From assembly GCF_004136635.1 (NCBI RefSeq), contig NZ_NOIU01000002.1, positions 806,001 through 870,000 on the forward strand: a DNA stretch of 64,000 nt. Reading direction: 5' to 3'. Positions 1 to 7,776 of the stretch are shown in pieces. The DNA comes from Rothia halotolerans. GTDB lineage: Bacteria; Actinomycetota; Actinomycetes; Actinomycetales; Micrococcaceae. Both the position numbers and the translations under genes were made by a program. Positions within the stretch are counted from its first letter, which is position 1. Every line of letters starts with the position of its first letter. Below the pieces are notes generated by a model. It worked only from the letters and a program-made list of their open reading frames with translations. It was not told where the DNA came from and ran no database searches.

Positions 1-822
1 CCCCCACGTCACGGCGGTGTCCCCGATGACCCGGATCTGCAGGTCGGGGATGTCCCAGCGAAACTCGCCCGTCTGGTACTCCATCCCCGCCGCGCAGACC
101 GCGCGGACGGCGTCGATCCCTCGGCGCTCCTGGGGCGCCTCGTGCTCGTAGGAGACGATGCCCTCGGCGATCGGCTCCATCTGGGCGTCCACGTCCTTGC
201 GCTCGGATGCCTCGAACCACGCCTCGAACAGCTCGCGCAGCTCCCGCTCGGCCTCGGCGGGATCCGGGCGCCCGGCCTCGTCGCCGGATGGTTCGCTCTC
301 GCCGGATGCTGCGGGCCCGCCGGGCTCTGCGCTCTCCTCGGATGCCTCGAGGTCCCGCGCGAGGGCCGTGAGGCAGCCCCGCCAGCCCTGCTCGTTGTCC
401 TCGCGGAGCCGCCGGGAGTCGTATCCGGACTGCGTGAAGCGCATCCGGGTCCGCGGCGCCTCCGCGTCGCCGACCTCCTCGAGCAGCACCGTCACCACCG
501 TCAGGGGGTTGGCGGCCGCTCCGTCGACCTGGGTGAGGGTGAGCACCAGGCGGTCCCACGGCTCGACCTCCCGGTAGAGGCCCTGCTCGGAGTACTCGTG
601 CTCGCCGCTGTCCGAGCGGAAGTCCAGCCGCCACGCGCCGCCGGGGCGGGGGTCTGCCGCGGAGCGGAGGGTGACGTAGCCGGGAGGGGCGAACCAGCGC
701 GCCAGGGCCTCGGCGTCGGTCCACCGGCGGAAGACCCGCTCCCGGGAGGCGGCGAACTCGCGCTCGATCTCGATGACGAGCCCCTGCTCGCCCTGCCGGC
801 CGGTGTTCTCGGAGGTGTTCAT
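1..822 (-). CDS. SRPBCC (AHSA1-like) / SnoaL-like fusion protein, C-terminus cut off by the window
   Basis: ATG at 822; 274 codons are visible and the reading frame is still open at position 1, so the C-terminus lies outside. Residues about 14-135 look like an AHSA1/START-like SRPBCC ligand-binding domain (IEIEREFAASRERVFRRW, then WFAPPGY and a GGAWRLDF strand). A Ser/Glu/Pro linker at about 150-185 joins it to a second domain beginning ELRELFEAWFEASERKD, which resembles SnoaL/NTF2-like proteins. Small ligand-binding SRPBCC proteins are very often encoded behind an ArsR repressor, as here: the repressor stop is 9 bases upstream and GAGGAG overlapping that stop supplies the ribosome site. The fusion to a SnoaL domain is less common. 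Substrate unknown; no enzymatic function can be assigned. Confidence 0.75.
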   Translation of the reverse strand, partial: MNTSENTGRQGEQGLVIEIEREFAASRERVFRRWTDAEALARWFAPPGYVTLRSAADPRPGGAWRLDFRSDSGEHEYSEQGLYREVEPWDRLVLTLTQVDGAAANPLTVVTVLLEEVGDAEAPRTRMRFTQSGYDSRRLREDNEQGWRGCLTALARDLEASEESAEPGGPAASGESEPSGDEAGRPDPAEAERELRELFEAWFEASERKDVDAQMEPIAEGIVSYEHEAPQERRGIDAVRAVCAAGMEYQTGEFRWDIPDLQIRVIGDTAVTWG

Positions 823-831
823 GACGGCTCC

Positions 832-1158
832 TCAGGGTTGGTCCGACCCGAGGTCGGCTTCCAGTGCGACGAAGCGGTGCTCCCATACGGCCCTGTAGTC
901 GCCCAGCCACGCGTCGAGATCGATCAGCGGCTCCACGCGCAGACGGCTGGGACGACGCTGCGCGTCCCTGCCGCGCGAGACCAGCCCGGCGGACTCCAGC
1001 ACGCCGACGTGCTTGGAGATCGCCCGCGGGGTCAGCTCGAAGGGCTCGGCCAGCTCCGCCACGGATGCCTCCCCCCGCTCGCGCAGACAGGAGAGGATCG
1101 CGCGCCGGGTGGGGTCGGCGAGGGCGGCGAAGGTGCGGGAGAGCTGATCGACGGGCAT
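832..1158 (-). CDS. ArsR-family winged-helix transcriptional repressor
   Basis: 108 residues from ATG 1158 (MPVDQLSRTFAALADPTRR). The LADPTRRAIL motif, the ERGEASVAELAEPFELT helix and the recognition helix PRAISKHVGVLE are classical for the ArsR group that pairs with SRPBCC proteins. No Cys pair of the metal-sensing type is present, so a metal sensor is unlikely. A longer reading frame upstream exists, but it would run through the inverted repeat at 1161-1198, so the internal ATG is preferred. The gene is the first of a two-gene operon with the SRPBCC-SnoaL gene. Autoregulation through the adjacent inverted repeat is inferred. Confidence 0.82.
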   Translation of the reverse strand: MPVDQLSRTFAALADPTRRAILSCLRERGEASVAELAEPFELTPRAISKHVGVLESAGLVSRGRDAQRRPSRLRVEPLIDLDAWLGDYRAVWEHRFVALEADLGSDQP

Positions 1159-1160
1159 TT

Positions 1161-1224
1161 TATGGAACCTTTCGGTTCGGGAACTTATAGGTTCCATAGT
1201 GAGACCGCTCACAACAAATGTCAA
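1161..1224 (-). promoter_or_regulatory. Promoter and probable ArsR operator
   Basis: TATGGAACCT (1161-1170) and AGGTTCCATA (1189-1198) form a perfect 10-bp inverted repeat separated by 18 bp. Two further GGTTC/GAAC half-sites lie between them. On the minus strand a consensus -35 box TTGACA occurs at 1224-1219; a weak -10 follows near 1201-1196, overlapping the distal repeat arm. The repeat sits directly before the repressor ATG, so binding would block transcription. Function is inferred from position and symmetry. Confidence 0.55.
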
Positions 1225-1378
1225 GGGGTCGAATCTGCACTGATCGCGCCAGCCGCTGGACTCGCCAGCTCCGCCCGGAGACGGCCCATCGAGGCCGGTG
1301 CACCGCTCCCGCCCATTCTGAGGCGTGCCCTCGTCACGAAACCGGCAGATTCACCCCTTCTTCCGCTCTCCGAGCTGA

Positions 1379-1407
1379 CGTACAATTCTCTGTACAGGAA
1401 GAGGAGG
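1379..1407 (+). promoter_or_regulatory. yefM-yoeB promoter/operator and ribosome site
   Basis: Two hexamers, CGTACA (1379-1384) and TGTACA (1391-1396), are 12 bp apart centre to centre. TGTACA is the known core of the YefM-YoeB operator palindromes in E. coli, which as I recall have the same 12-bp geometry. TACAAT at 1381-1386 is a near-consensus -10 embedded in the first hexamer. GAGGAGG at 1401-1407 is the ribosome site. Confidence 0.6.
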
Positions 1408-1411
1408 TCTC

Positions 1412-1669
1412 GTGAAGACGATGAGCTACACGGAATCGCGGGCCCGCTACGCGGAGGTCCTCGATTCGGTGGTCAACGACCGTGAAGAAGTGGTGATCAC
1501 CCGGGCCGGGCATGAGTCGGTGGTCATCATGTCGCTGGACGAGTTCGAGTCCATGCGCGAGACCGCGCACCTCATGCGCTCCCCCGCCAACGCCCGACGC
1601 CTGCTGGAGGCCATGGAGCGGCTGGAGGCGGGCGCGGGAGAGCCCCACGACCTCGTCGACCCCGACTGA
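1412..1669 (+). CDS. yefM: YefM-type antitoxin
   Basis: 85 residues. MSYTESRARYAEVLDSVVNDREEVVITRAGHESVVIMSLDEFESMRETAHLMRSPANARRL is the full-length Phd/YefM fold: N-terminal DNA-binding/dimer part, VVIMSLDEFESM core, and an acidic C-terminal tail that would thread along the toxin. The reading frame begins at GTG 1412; ATG 1421 (MSYTES) is an alternative and is 13 bases from the AGGAGG, whereas GTG is only 4 bases away, so the true start may be 1421. It is followed after 2 bases by the YoeB toxin. As in other pairs it should neutralise YoeB and, with it, repress the operon. Confidence 0.92.
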   Translation: MKTMSYTESRARYAEVLDSVVNDREEVVITRAGHESVVIMSLDEFESMRETAHLMRSPANARRLLEAMERLEAGAGEPHDLVDPD

Positions 1670-1671
1670 CG

Positions 1672-1932
1672 ATGCGCCTGGTCTGGGACCGAGCGGCGTG
1701 GGAGGACTACCTGTGGTGGCAGTCCCAGGATCGCAAGATCCTGAAACGGATCAACCTGCTTGTCGAAGATGTGGTGCGCAACGGGAACGAGGGCCTCGGG
1801 AAGCCGGAGCCGCTCAGGCATGACTTCGCCGGGTACTGGTCGCGGCGCATCACCGGGGAGCATCGTCTCGTCTACAAGATGGGGGACGGCCAGATCCTCA
1901 TCGCCGCCTGCCGTTATCACTACGGCCGCTGA
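1672..1932 (+). CDS. yoeB: YoeB-type ribosome-dependent mRNA interferase toxin
   Basis: 86 residues, the usual YoeB length. The E. coli YoeB catalytic residues fall at the same numbers: Glu46 (in KPEPLRHDF), Arg65 (GEHRLVYK) and His83-Tyr84 (CRYHYGR, C-terminal). The family binds the ribosomal A site and cuts mRNA at the second/third codon position when released from the antitoxin. All catalytic positions are intact, so an active toxin is expected. The stop codon lies inside a 15-bp tandem repeat. Confidence 0.94.
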   Translation: MRLVWDRAAWEDYLWWQSQDRKILKRINLLVEDVVRNGNEGLGKPEPLRHDFAGYWSRRITGEHRLVYKMGDGQILIAACRYHYGR

Positions 1933-1957
1933 CCGCCGGCTAGCTGACCGCCGGCTA
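1928..1957. repeat. Two-copy tandem repeat, 15-bp unit
   Basis: GCTGACCGCCGGCTA occurs twice back to back (1928-1942, 1943-1957). The first copy contains the yoeB stop codon, so the duplication repeats the end of the toxin gene without changing the protein. Confidence 0.9.
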
Positions 1958-1971
1958 CGGGGCGGCGCGGC

Positions 1972-2973
1972 TCACTCGAACTCCCCCAGCACGGCCTCCG
2001 CGGCGCGGGCGACGAGGGCGTCGTCGTACTCCGCCTCGGGGTCATTGCGCTGCGTCAGCACGGTGATGACGATCGGCGCGCGGTCCGGCGGGGTGACGAT
2101 CGCGACGTCGTTCCTGATCCCGCCAGCGCCGCCGGACTTCTCCGCCACCGCCCAGTCCTCGGGGGCGCCGGCGCGGATCAGGGTGTCGCCGGTCGGGTTC
2201 CCGCTCATCCAGTCGATCAGGGTCTCCCGGTCCGCCGGATCGAGGACCTGCGGGGTGCGCTCGGGGTCGAACAGCGCGTCGAGGTCGGCGGTGAAGGCCG
2301 AGGGCGACGTCGTGTCGTCCGTCCCGCCGGGCTCCACGGCGTTGAGGGCTGGCTCCTCGTTCACGACCTCGGTGGTCGTATCGCCCAGCTCCTCCAGGGC
2401 CGCGTCCAGCCCGGCGGGACCGCCGATCCTGGCGAGCATCAGGTTCATGGCGGTGTTGTCGCTCTGCCGGACGGCCGCCTCGGCGAGCTCCGGGTAGGTG
2501 AGCCCCTCGTCGAGGTGCTCGGAGGTGACCGGCGAGTGGCCGGCTGCATCGACGTCCTCCTGCGTCCAGGTGACCCGCTCCTCGCGCTGATCGGCCGGGA
2601 CCTGCTGGAGCAGCTCCGCGGCGGCGAGGACCTTGAGCGAGGAGGCGTATCCGAAGCGCTCGTCGGCCCGGTGCTCGACGACGTCGCCGCTGCCCGTGTC
2701 GAGGGCGCTCACGCCGATGCGGGCGTCGAACTCGGCCTCGAGGGACTCCAGGCCGCTCGAGGAGTCCGCGCCCGCCGGGGAGGCCGCACCCGCGGTGGAG
2801 CCCGCACCGGCCGAGGAGGACGCGCCGGCTGATGGGTCCGTCCCGGCCGAGGATTCCGGGGAGGACGCGCTCGCGCTCGACGACGGTGCGTCCTCCCCGG
2901 AGCCGCAGGCGGCGAGGAACGGCAGTGCGATGAGCGCCAGGGCGGCGCCCCGGCGGATGTGACGGACTGACAT
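1972..2973 (-). CDS. Class A (serine) beta-lactamase, predicted lipoprotein
   Basis: 333 residues. A lipoprotein signal (RRGAALALIALPFLAAC, Cys23 as the lipidated residue) is followed by a Ser/Ala/Gly-rich linker to about residue 73, then a class A fold. Active-site motifs in order: SSLK at 111-114 (nucleophile and general base), SDN at 171-173, EPALN at 207-211 (Glu166 equivalent), and KSG at 279-281 in place of KTG, a known variant. All catalytic residues are present, so hydrolysis of beta-lactams at the outer face of the membrane is likely; the spectrum cannot be predicted. No BlaI/BlaR-type regulator is adjacent. The linker would hold the enzyme away from the membrane through the peptidoglycan. 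Confidence 0.92.
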   Translation of the reverse strand: MSVRHIRRGAALALIALPFLAACGSGEDAPSSSASASSPESSAGTDPSAGASSSAGAGSTAGAASPAGADSSSGLESLEAEFDARIGVSALDTGSGDVVEHRADERFGYASSLKVLAAAELLQQVPADQREERVTWTQEDVDAAGHSPVTSEHLDEGLTYPELAEAAVRQSDNTAMNLMLARIGGPAGLDAALEELGDTTTEVVNEEPALNAVEPGGTDDTTSPSAFTADLDALFDPERTPQVLDPADRETLIDWMSGNPTGDTLIRAGAPEDWAVAEKSGGAGGIRNDVAIVTPPDRAPIVITVLTQRNDPEAEYDDALVARAAEAVLGEFE

Positions 2974-3073
2974 GGCGGATGCTCCCTCTCAGGGGTCGGG
3001 ATCGCGGACAGTCACCAGGTTAGGGGTCTCCACGCCGGCGACGGCGCATCTGGCGGGGCCTGTGCGGCGGCCC

Positions 3074-3217
3074 CTACCACCGCGCCTCGAGCAGCTCGAG
3101 GAAGGCGAGCGCGGCCGGGCGGGGGTTGAAGCCACTCCAGGCCAGGTGCTCGACGCGGGTGGGGCCGCCGACGAGGCCGATGGTCCGCACGACATGAGCG
3201 GCCGCACCGAATCTCAC
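3074..3217 (-). CDS. Small unknown ORF or C-terminal gene remnant
   Basis: A 47-codon frame from GTG 3217 to TAG, 20 bases after the MatC-like permease stop. Codon third positions are almost all G/C and the peptide (GLVGGPTRVEHLAWSGFNP near the middle, FLELLEARW at the end) looks like genuine protein rather than a shadow. No family is recognised. It may be a small partner of the permease or the surviving end of a deleted gene. No clear ribosome site is visible. Confidence 0.3.
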   Translation of the reverse strand: MRFGAAAHVVRTIGLVGGPTRVEHLAWSGFNPRPAALAFLELLEARW

Positions 3218-3237
3218 CGAGCGCCGCCCCGCCCGCC

Positions 3238-4695
3238 TCAGAACGGCAGCAGGACGAACAGCCAGGCCAGCGCCGGTCCCGCCACCACGATGACGCCGGA
3301 GTAGATCAGCATCTGCTTGAAGTACCGGTCCCGCTCGGAGGCGTCGACGTTGGCCAGCACCATGGCGCCGTTGGTGGAGAAGGGGCTGACGTCCACCACG
3401 GTGGAGGCGATCGCGATGGCCGCGGCGAACCCGACGGCCGGGAGCTCGCCGGTCTGCAGCAGCGGCGCGGCGATCGAGAGCCCGACGCCGATGGTCGCGA
3501 TCGAGGACGCCAGCGCGGAGACGATCCCGGCCATGTAGCACAGCAACAGCGCCCCCAGCATGGCCGAGCCGATGGAGACCACCCCGCCCGAGACGAAGTC
3601 CACGGTCCCTGCCGTCTCCAGGACGTTGATGTAGGTGACGACGCCGCCGACCAGTACCACCGTCCCCCACGAGATGTTGACCATCGACTTCCTGGCCTCG
3701 GCCGGCTTGACCACCGCCAGCACGGTCCCGATGATGATGGACAGCACGCCGATGTCGACGCCGAAGCCGCCCGCGCCCACGACCAGCACCGCGAGCCCGG
3801 CCAGCGTCAGCAGCTGGTACGGGGTGACGCGCGCTCCCGAGGTCACCGCCGCCGTCACCGGCGAAGCCTCGGACGACGCCCCGTTCCCCGTCGCGGACCC
3901 CCCGGCCGGCCCCTCGTCCCCGAGGTCCTCGCCTGGCCGCGCGCTCTCCCCCGCCGGGCTCGCGCCGCCGGAGCCCCGGCTCGCGGAGGCGCCCTCGGGA
4001 GACCGGACGGCGGCCGCACCCTCGGACCCCTCGGCCGCGGCGCCGCCCGCCCCCGCCAACGCGAGCGAGGCCTCCCCCGCATCGGTCACCCGCCGCCCGA
4101 TCAGCGAGCGCCCGCCCATGGCGAGGTAGACGACCGCCCCGATGACGATATTGAACACCAGCGCGCACAGGAATAGGGACCACGGGCTCGCGCCCAGCCC
4201 CTGGCCGATCAGGAAGTTGTTCACGTAGATGCCGTAGACGCTCAGCGGCGAGAGCATCCCCGCCATCCCGCCGTGGACCACCATCATGCCCATCATGAGC
4301 TGGTTGATCCGGTACTTCCTGGCGAAGGGGACGGCGAGCGGGGCGACGACGCCGATCGCGAAGATCGCCCCGATCCCCATCAGCACCCCGGTCAGGGCGA
4401 AGAAGATCCACGGGGCCAGCGCGACCGTGCCCCGCACGGCCCGCAGGCTCCAGGAGAGCACCAGGTCGATGGTGCCGTTCTGCTGCGCGAAGCCGAACAT
4501 GAAGGTGAGGCCCATCAGCGCGAACATGAGGTCCAGCGGGAAGCCTGCGAAGACGTCCTCCAGGTCCATCCCGACGGCGAAGAGCCCGACGAGGAAGGCC
4601 GCGACGAGCCCCAGCAGCCCCATGTTGACGTTGCGGATCGTCCCGATGAGGAACATCACCGCCAGCACCAGGATCGTGACGACTTCCACGCTCAT
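3238..4695 (-). CDS. MatC-like (IT superfamily) dicarboxylate/malonate permease
   Basis: 485 residues with about 11-12 hydrophobic segments. The N-terminal part (MSVEVVTILVLAVMFLIGT, then NVNMGLLGLVAAFLVG and FPLDLMFALMGLTFMFG) matches the MatC N-terminal domain of dicarboxylate carriers; the C-terminal half again holds about five or six helices with VVDVSPFSTNGAMVLAN, the second re-entrant-loop motif of the IT superfamily (SPFSTNG). Between the halves, residues about 204-295 form an unusual Gly/Ala/Ser/Glu-rich cytoplasmic linker. The family moves malonate or other C3-C4 dicarboxylates; the substrate here is not known. No malonate or tartronate catabolic gene is adjacent. Confidence 0.75.
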   Translation of the reverse strand: MSVEVVTILVLAVMFLIGTIRNVNMGLLGLVAAFLVGLFAVGMDLEDVFAGFPLDLMFALMGLTFMFGFAQQNGTIDLVLSWSLRAVRGTVALAPWIFFALTGVLMGIGAIFAIGVVAPLAVPFARKYRINQLMMGMMVVHGGMAGMLSPLSVYGIYVNNFLIGQGLGASPWSLFLCALVFNIVIGAVVYLAMGGRSLIGRRVTDAGEASLALAGAGGAAAEGSEGAAAVRSPEGASASRGSGGASPAGESARPGEDLGDEGPAGGSATGNGASSEASPVTAAVTSGARVTPYQLLTLAGLAVLVVGAGGFGVDIGVLSIIIGTVLAVVKPAEARKSMVNISWGTVVLVGGVVTYINVLETAGTVDFVSGGVVSIGSAMLGALLLCYMAGIVSALASSIATIGVGLSIAAPLLQTGELPAVGFAAAIAIASTVVDVSPFSTNGAMVLANVDASERDRYFKQMLIYSGVIVVAGPALAWLFVLLPF

Positions 4696-4907
4696 CGTGT
4701 CTGCACCCTCCGAATCACTTCACGGCGTCGTCCGCTGCACTGCGAACCACATCACTGTAGCGAACGGGGCTGCGCCCCTCGCAGTCGAGTCCACATGCCA
4801 GTCAGGGCCGCGCAGAAGGGGCGAGGGGAAGGCGTCCTCAGGGTGGCGGGCCGGGCCACGGCAAGCCGGTGCTGACGCAGCGGGCGATATCGAGCCCGGA
4901 CCGTCCC

Positions 4908-5645
4908 CTACGCGCAGCGCAGCGCCCGGGCGGCCTCGACGCGCTCCGGCGTCGCCCCCAGGGACCAGCTGAGCCGGTGCTCCGGCGTCGGGCCGGCCTC
5001 CTGCACGGCCCGCCGGTGCGCCGCCGAGCCGTAGCCCTTGTTCGCGGCCCAGCCGTAGGCGGGGTGCCGCTCGGCCAGGCGCTCCATCTCCCGGTCCCGC
5101 TCCACCTTGGCCACCACGCTCGCGGCCGCCACGCTGGCGCACCGGAAGTCCGCCTTGACCTCGGTGCGGACCGGCCCCTCCCATGGCTCGCCGCCCTCGC
5201 GGCCGGCCAGCGGGTCCTCGGTCTCGGCGGCCAGGCTCAGCAGGTCCGCGGGCGGGGCGCTGAGCCAGTCGTGGCTGCCGTCCAGCAGCACGGCGGAGGG
5301 CACGACGTCGTCCTCCCGGGCCAGCCGGGCCAGGGCGCGCCGGCCCGCCAGGCGCAGCGCCAGGGTCATGCCCAGCGCGTCGATCTCCGCGGGCGATGCC
5401 GAGCCGGTGCGCACCGGGACCCACGCCCGGATCAGCGGCTCCATGACCCGGCGTCGGGCCGCCGTGAGCGCCTTGCTGTCCGTGAGCCCGGCGACCTCGG
5501 CCACGGTGCCGGGCAGCACCGCGGCGGCGCCCACGGTGACGGGGCCGGCGAGGGAGCCGCGGCCCACCTCGTCCATCCCCACCACGCAGCGCGCGCCGGC
5601 GGCGAAGAGCTCGGCCTCGACCGCGAGGTCGGCGGCAGCGGGCAT
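4908..5645 (-). CDS. rnhB: Ribonuclease HII
   Basis: 245 residues. [13 protein letters not shown] carries the first two metal ligands (Asp25, Glu26), LLDGS the third (Asp122), and [21 protein letters not shown] the fourth (Asp166); the [18 protein letters not shown] block near 197-214 is also typical. The enzyme removes RNA from RNA/DNA hybrids and single ribonucleotides from DNA. The start ATG overlaps the stop of lepB (TGATG), so it is translationally coupled and is the last gene of the rplS-lepB-lepB-rnhB group, as in most actinobacteria. No gene is seen in the 212 bases that follow. Confidence 0.95.
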   Translation of the reverse strand: MPAAADLAVEAELFAAGARCVVGMDEVGRGSLAGPVTVGAAAVLPGTVAEVAGLTDSKALTAARRRVMEPLIRAWVPVRTGSASPAEIDALGMTLALRLAGRRALARLAREDDVVPSAVLLDGSHDWLSAPPADLLSLAAETEDPLAGREGGEPWEGPVRTEVKADFRCASVAAASVVAKVERDREMERLAERHPAYGWAANKGYGSAAHRRAVQEAGPTPEHRLSWSLGATPERVEAARALRCA

Positions 5646-6367
5646 CAGGATCCGCTCTGCTCGGAGGCCGCCGGGATGTCGGAGAAGACCTCGGCGTGGT
5701 CGTCGAGGACCTCCCACCGGCTGATCGGCCAGGCGATCACCGAGGCGTTGCCCACGACGTCGTCCTGGCTGACGAACTCGGTGCCCTGCTCGATGTGGTA
5801 GCGGGAGTCCGCCGAGGCGTTGCGGTGGTCGCCCATGACGAAGTACTCGCCGTCCGGGACGGTCACCTCGAAGGGCATGCCGCAGGCCTCGGCGCCGGGG
5901 AACAGGTACGGGGACTCGTCGAGTTCCTGCCCGTTGACCTGGACCTTCGCGTCCGGGGCGGTGCAGGTGACGGTGTCCCCGCCCTCGCCGATGACGCGCT
6001 TGATGAGGTAGTTCTGCGAGGCGTCGGGCATCACGCCGACGAAGGAGAGGGCCGAGCGGATCGGGTTGGTCGAGGTCTCGCCCTGGGGCACCCAGTCCTG
6101 GGTGTCCTCGAAGACGATGATGTCCCCGCGCTCCGGGTCGGAGAAGTAGCTGCCGGCGACGTTGACGAAGATCCTGTCGTTGAGCTGCAGGGTGTTCTCC
6201 ATCGATCCGGAGGGGATGTAGAAGCCCCGGAAGAGGAAGGTCTTCACGAGGAAGGCGATGATCAGCGCGTAGAGGACGATCAGCAGGACCTCTTTGACCT
6301 TGGGCCACAGGCCGGCCGGCTCGGGGCGCGCCGGGGACTCCTCGGAGTGCTGGTCTGCTCGTGCCAT
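5645..6367 (-). CDS. lepB: Signal peptidase I (first of two copies)
   Basis: 240 residues from ATG 6367, with GGAGG about 10 bases upstream. One N-terminal membrane helix ([19 protein letters not shown], residues 27-45) precedes the catalytic box [10 protein letters not shown] (nucleophile Ser55) and NYLIKRVIG (general base Lys123); the conserved [11 protein letters not shown] block follows. It cleaves Sec and Tat signal peptides on the outer face of the membrane. It lies 188 bases downstream of a second, only distantly similar copy, and overlaps rnhB. Between the copies (6368-6555) no gene is seen. Confidence 0.94.
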   Translation of the reverse strand: MARADQHSEESPARPEPAGLWPKVKEVLLIVLYALIIAFLVKTFLFRGFYIPSGSMENTLQLNDRIFVNVAGSYFSDPERGDIIVFEDTQDWVPQGETSTNPIRSALSFVGVMPDASQNYLIKRVIGEGGDTVTCTAPDAKVQVNGQELDESPYLFPGAEACGMPFEVTVPDGEYFVMGDHRNASADSRYHIEQGTEFVSQDDVVGNASVIAWPISRWEVLDDHAEVFSDIPAASEQSGS

Positions 6368-6555
6368 CGGGTGGTCCTCCACGGTTGGTCTGGGGCTCGA
6401 CGGGTGGTCGGGGCTCGCGTCCGCGCGGCCGGGGATCCGGTCCGCTCGGCGAGGACGCCGCGGCAGCCGGACCTGCCCGCCGGGGGGTCGGGTCCTCGGG
6501 GTCCGGGGCACGGGGCCTGGACCCGGGGACCAGTCTAGACCCCCGGGCTGACGAA

Positions 6556-7224
6556 CTAGTCCCCCACGCTGCCCATGCGGTCCAGGGGCCAGAGCACCGC
6601 CACGGGCCGTCCGATGATCGCGTCGGAGCGGATCATGCCGCCGCCCGGGGCGCCGAGCAGCTCCCGGGAGTCGTACGAGGCGGAGCGGTGGTCCCCCTGG
6701 ACCCACATCCGCCCCTCCGGCACGACGACGTCGAAGGAGACCTCCGAGGGCGCGTCCCCTGGCATCACGTACGGCTCATCCACCGGCTCGCCGTTGACGC
6801 TCAGGCGCCCGTCGGCCTCGCAGCAGGAGACCCGGTCCCCGGCGACGCCGATCACGCGCTTGACGAAGACGTCGTCGCGCGGGGCGACCCCCAGCCAGGC
6901 GCCCGCGACGCCGGCGGCCTCCGCCAGCACGCCCTTCCCCGACTCGTAGGGCGCGAGGGATCCCTTGCCGTCGAAGACCACGATCTCGCCCCGCTGCGGC
7001 TCCTCCTCCCCGAGCCGCCACACCGCCAGGCGGTCGCCGGGCATCAGGGTCGGCTCCATCGAGCCGGAGGGGATGTAGAAGACCTCCAGGACCAGCGAGC
7101 GGACCAGGACCGCGATGAGGACGGCGAGCAGGAGGGCCACCACGACCAAGCGCCGGCCCCCCGCGAGGGAGGACCGGCGCTCGGTGCGCGGAGACGCCTC
7201 GGCGGCCCGCGATGCTTCTGCCAT
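6556..7224 (-). CDS. lepB: Signal peptidase I (second copy)
   Basis: 222 residues. One membrane helix at about 25-44, catalytic Ser55 in [10 protein letters not shown], general base Lys122 in [11 protein letters not shown], then [16 protein letters not shown]. Same architecture as the neighbouring copy but with a shorter middle segment and low identity outside the boxes, so the two may differ in substrate preference. It starts 9 bases after the rplS stop, so co-transcription with rplS is likely. Tandem lepB genes in this position are usual in Micrococcales. Confidence 0.93.
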   Translation of the reverse strand: MAEASRAAEASPRTERRSSLAGGRRLVVVALLLAVLIAVLVRSLVLEVFYIPSGSMEPTLMPGDRLAVWRLGEEEPQRGEIVVFDGKGSLAPYESGKGVLAEAAGVAGAWLGVAPRDDVFVKRVIGVAGDRVSCCEADGRLSVNGEPVDEPYVMPGDAPSEVSFDVVVPEGRMWVQGDHRSASYDSRELLGAPGGGMIRSDAIIGRPVAVLWPLDRMGSVGD

Positions 7225-7233
7225 GCCGCGTGT

Positions 7234-7587
7234 TTACTTGGCGGGCACGCGCTTCTCGCGGATGCGAGCAGCCTTGCCGTGACGGTCGCGCATGTAGTAG
7301 AGCTTCGCGCGGCGGACGTCGCCGCGGGCAACGACCTCGATCTTGTCGATGATCGGGGAGTGCACCGGGAAGGTGCGCTCCACGCCCACGCCGAAGGAGA
7401 CCTTGCGGACGGTGAAGGTCTCGCGGACGCCGGCGCCCTGGCGGCCCATCACGAAGCCCTTGAAGACCTGCACACGCGAGCGGTTGCCCTCGACGATGTT
7501 GACGTGCACGTTGAGGGTGTCGCCCGCGCCGAACTCCGGGACGTCCGTGCGCAGCGACTTGTTGTCGATGAAATCGAGAGTCTGCAT
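7234..7587 (-). CDS. rplS: 50S ribosomal protein L19
   Basis: 117 residues from ATG 7587 ([17 protein letters not shown]), matching the usual L19 N-terminus; an in-frame ATG nine bases earlier is too close to the GAGGAG ribosome site. The body has [40 protein letters not shown] and [17 protein letters not shown], all diagnostic. L19 sits at the 30S-50S interface. It follows trmD after a 189-base leader containing two hairpins. Confidence 0.97.
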   Translation of the reverse strand: MQTLDFIDNKSLRTDVPEFGAGDTLNVHVNIVEGNRSRVQVFKGFVMGRQGAGVRETFTVRKVSFGVGVERTFPVHSPIIDKIEVVARGDVRRAKLYYMRDRHGKAARIREKRVPAK

Positions 7588-7689
7588 GACTTTCATTTCT
7601 CCTCGGTCGACGCCGCAGGCCATCCACCGATTGGTACGACGGCGGCTCCCGGTCCGCTGACCGGTGCCCCCGACAGGCTGAAGGGGTTC

Positions 7690-7712
7690 CCGGCGCATCG
7701 TCGATGCGCCGG
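7690..7712 (-). promoter_or_regulatory. Palindromic hairpin in the rplS leader
   Basis: An 11-bp perfect inverted repeat (CCGGCGCATCG / CGATGCGCCGG) around a single T, about 100 bases before the L19 start. It may be a leader-RNA structure for ribosomal-protein control or a DNA site; only the symmetry is seen. Confidence 0.4.
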
Positions 7713-7737
7713 CGCCGTGTCCGTGTGGTCGCTCTTC

Positions 7738-7752
7738 CCCCTGCGGCAGGGG
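7738..7752 (-). terminator. Weak hairpin after trmD
   Basis: CCCCTG-CGG-CAGGGG, a 6-bp stem 25 bases past the trmD stop. On the minus strand it is followed by a purine-rich stretch rather than a U tract, so it is at most a partial terminator. Confidence 0.3.
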
Positions 7753-7776
7753 CGTGCCCGGACAAGGCCCAGCGTA

